Below, piece after piece: positions 63,301-64,000 of a DNA stretch of 64,000 nt. Numbering within the stretch: position 1 is the stretch's first letter; each line of letters begins with the position of its first letter. The translations under genes and the position numbers were made by a program. The notes beneath the pieces were generated by a model. The model was given only the letters and a program-made list of their open reading frames with translations. It did no database searches and was not told where the DNA came from. The DNA is from Clostridium saudiense. GTDB taxonomy: Bacteria; Bacillota; Clostridia; Clostridiales; Clostridiaceae. The stretch spans positions 62,001 through 126,000 of the forward strand of contig NZ_CBYM010000001.1 of NCBI RefSeq assembly GCF_000577815.1. The letters are read 5' to 3'.

Positions 63301-63712
63301 TATTACAAAGGGCTTAAAGGCAGTAAATAAAGTTTATGAAATAGACTTATCTATAAAGAATAGAGATAAATCTACTAAGATCACAACTGCAAAGGACGGA
63401 AGAATTACAATGTCTATTACATTAACAGATGATGAATTAAAAGGATTAAATAAATCTAAATTATCTGCATTCTACTATAATGAAGAAAATAAGAAATATG
63501 AAATAGTAGAAACTAAAGTTGATGGTAACACTATAGTATTTACAACAGATAAAATAGGAAAATTCATAATTGCTGAAAAGTCAAGCACTGTTGATGGTAG
63601 TATATTACCTCAAACTGGAGGGACTAATAATATGTATTATATAATAATTGCTTTATTATGGACTGTAGGTGGAATAGCAATTGTATATAAGAAAAAAGAA
63701 TTAAGAAAATAA
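57338..63712 (+). CDS. LPQTG-anchored GH13 amylopullulanase-type enzyme
   Basis: A 2124-residue wall-bound alpha-glucan hydrolase. A signal peptide (to about 38) is followed by three E-set/starch-binding modules (the first two share EYGIVTW and DWxGDPLN), two CBM41-like pullulanase modules ([20 protein letters not shown]) and a GH13 N-terminal domain. The catalytic barrel starts [20 protein letters not shown] and shows [18 protein letters not shown] (nucleophile Asp 1006), ILGEIWDDA (acid Glu 1035) and GSHDVAR (Asp 1100). Fibronectin-III-like modules, a further starch-binding module, a bacterial Ig-like module and a sortase signal LPQTG at 2090-2094 follow. A GGGAGGAG site and a cre lie upstream. 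It probably debranches starch or glycogen outside the cell. Confidence 0.95.
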   Translation: [2124 protein letters not shown]

Positions 63713-63716
63713 TCAA

Positions 63717-63748
63717 GAAAGCTCTAGGGTAACACTTAGAGCTTTTGA
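63717..63748 (+). terminator. Terminator of the amylopullulanase gene
   Basis: AAAGCTCTAGGG...CTTAGAGCTTTT stem shortly after the stop codon. Confidence 0.8.
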
Positions 63749-63871
63749 TATGTAAACTAGGTTATATAATTTGAAGTATACGGAATATAAAGTAAATATA
63801 CTTCTAGTAAATTAACTTTTATGGTAAAATCAAGATAAAACATAAGAAGATATGTTCATAAGGGGGACAAA

Positions 63872-64000
63872 ATGGGTTTATTTAAAATAGTGGGTAATGC
63901 ATGTATATGTATGTTAATAGTGTTTTTATTGGCTATAAGTCAAGTGATTTCACCTTGCATAACTGTAAGAGCTGAAGAGAATAGTAGAGAGTTAGAATTT
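63872..64000 (+). CDS. Secreted protein, N-terminal part only
   Basis: AGGGGGACA precedes ATG 63872. The 43 visible residues are a signal peptide: MGLFKIVG, then a hydrophobic core (CICMLIVFLLAISQVI) and a likely cleavage site after VRA, followed by EENSRELEF. The gene runs off the window. The function cannot be told; its position after the amylopullulanase suggests another exported protein. Confidence 0.75.
   Translation, partial: MGLFKIVGNACICMLIVFLLAISQVISPCITVRAEENSRELEF

Overview
The window looks like a chromosomal segment of a low-GC Gram-positive anaerobe of the genus Clostridium sensu stricto. The support is AT-rich DNA with AGGAGG-type ribosome binding sites, LPxTG wall-anchored proteins, a BofC-C/ruvAB/queA/tgt/yajC neighbourhood like that of Bacilli and Clostridia, ECF-type vitamin transporters, a FeoA-FeoB fusion and an AbgT transporter. 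The species cannot be fixed from the sequence alone.

Region A (1 to about 8.1-8.2 kb) is a foreign accessory element. It carries a small serine recombinase, phage-type small DNA-binding proteins, two BRO-N (antirepressor-like) proteins, a GIY-YIG/NUMOD homing-type endonuclease interrupted by a TGA where Trp is expected, several kilobases of non-coding DNA with palindromes, direct repeats and two copies of a structured RNA-like motif. Its most striking property is that I find no CpG dinucleotide on reading from base 1 to base 8214, although GpC is common (23 GpC against 0 CpG in 5221-6060). The first CpG is at 8215-8216. A short gene remnant at 8045-8131 followed by a terminator marks the likely edge of host DNA.

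Region B (8.3-13.1 kb, minus strand) is a cluster of two DUF362-like proteins around an acetoacetate decarboxylase-family protein. One DUF362 copy is split by a frameshift at a run of six C residues; the other has lost about 390 internal residues. Region C (13.3-18.2 kb) has a lone PIN protein, a tandem glycine riboswitch controlling a TRIC/UPF0126 membrane protein, a microprotein-SPFH-AIM24 operon, an ECF S component with a methyltransferase, and tRNA-Cys. Region D (18.3-20.1 kb) is a thioester-domain LPNTG surface adhesin interrupted by an amber codon.

Region E (20.3-32.6 kb) is a tight eight-gene operon: a secreted/membrane protein, an ABC ATPase and permease, a coiled-coil membrane protein, MoxR ATPase, DUF58, and two large von Willebrand factor A (VWA) membrane proteins. 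It probably builds an envelope complex remodelled by MoxR. Region F (32.7-44.9 kb) holds scattered genes: FliB-type methylase, nitroreductase, AbgT, a broken acetyltransferase, an ECF S component, an SseB-domain protein and a heterodimeric ABC exporter. Region G (44.9-50.4 kb) has FeoAB, a wall-anchored 5'-nucleotidase behind a PurR-box-like inverted repeat, and queT behind a preQ1 riboswitch.

Region H (50.5-57.1 kb) is the BofC-C/ruvA/ruvB/queA/tgt/yajC/TIGR04086 block; queT, queA and tgt together cover queuosine precursor uptake, one late synthesis step and tRNA insertion. Region I (57.3-63.7 kb) is a 2124-residue LPQTG-anchored GH13 amylopullulanase-type enzyme with a consensus cre site placed inside a long inverted repeat upstream. 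The window ends inside another secreted protein.
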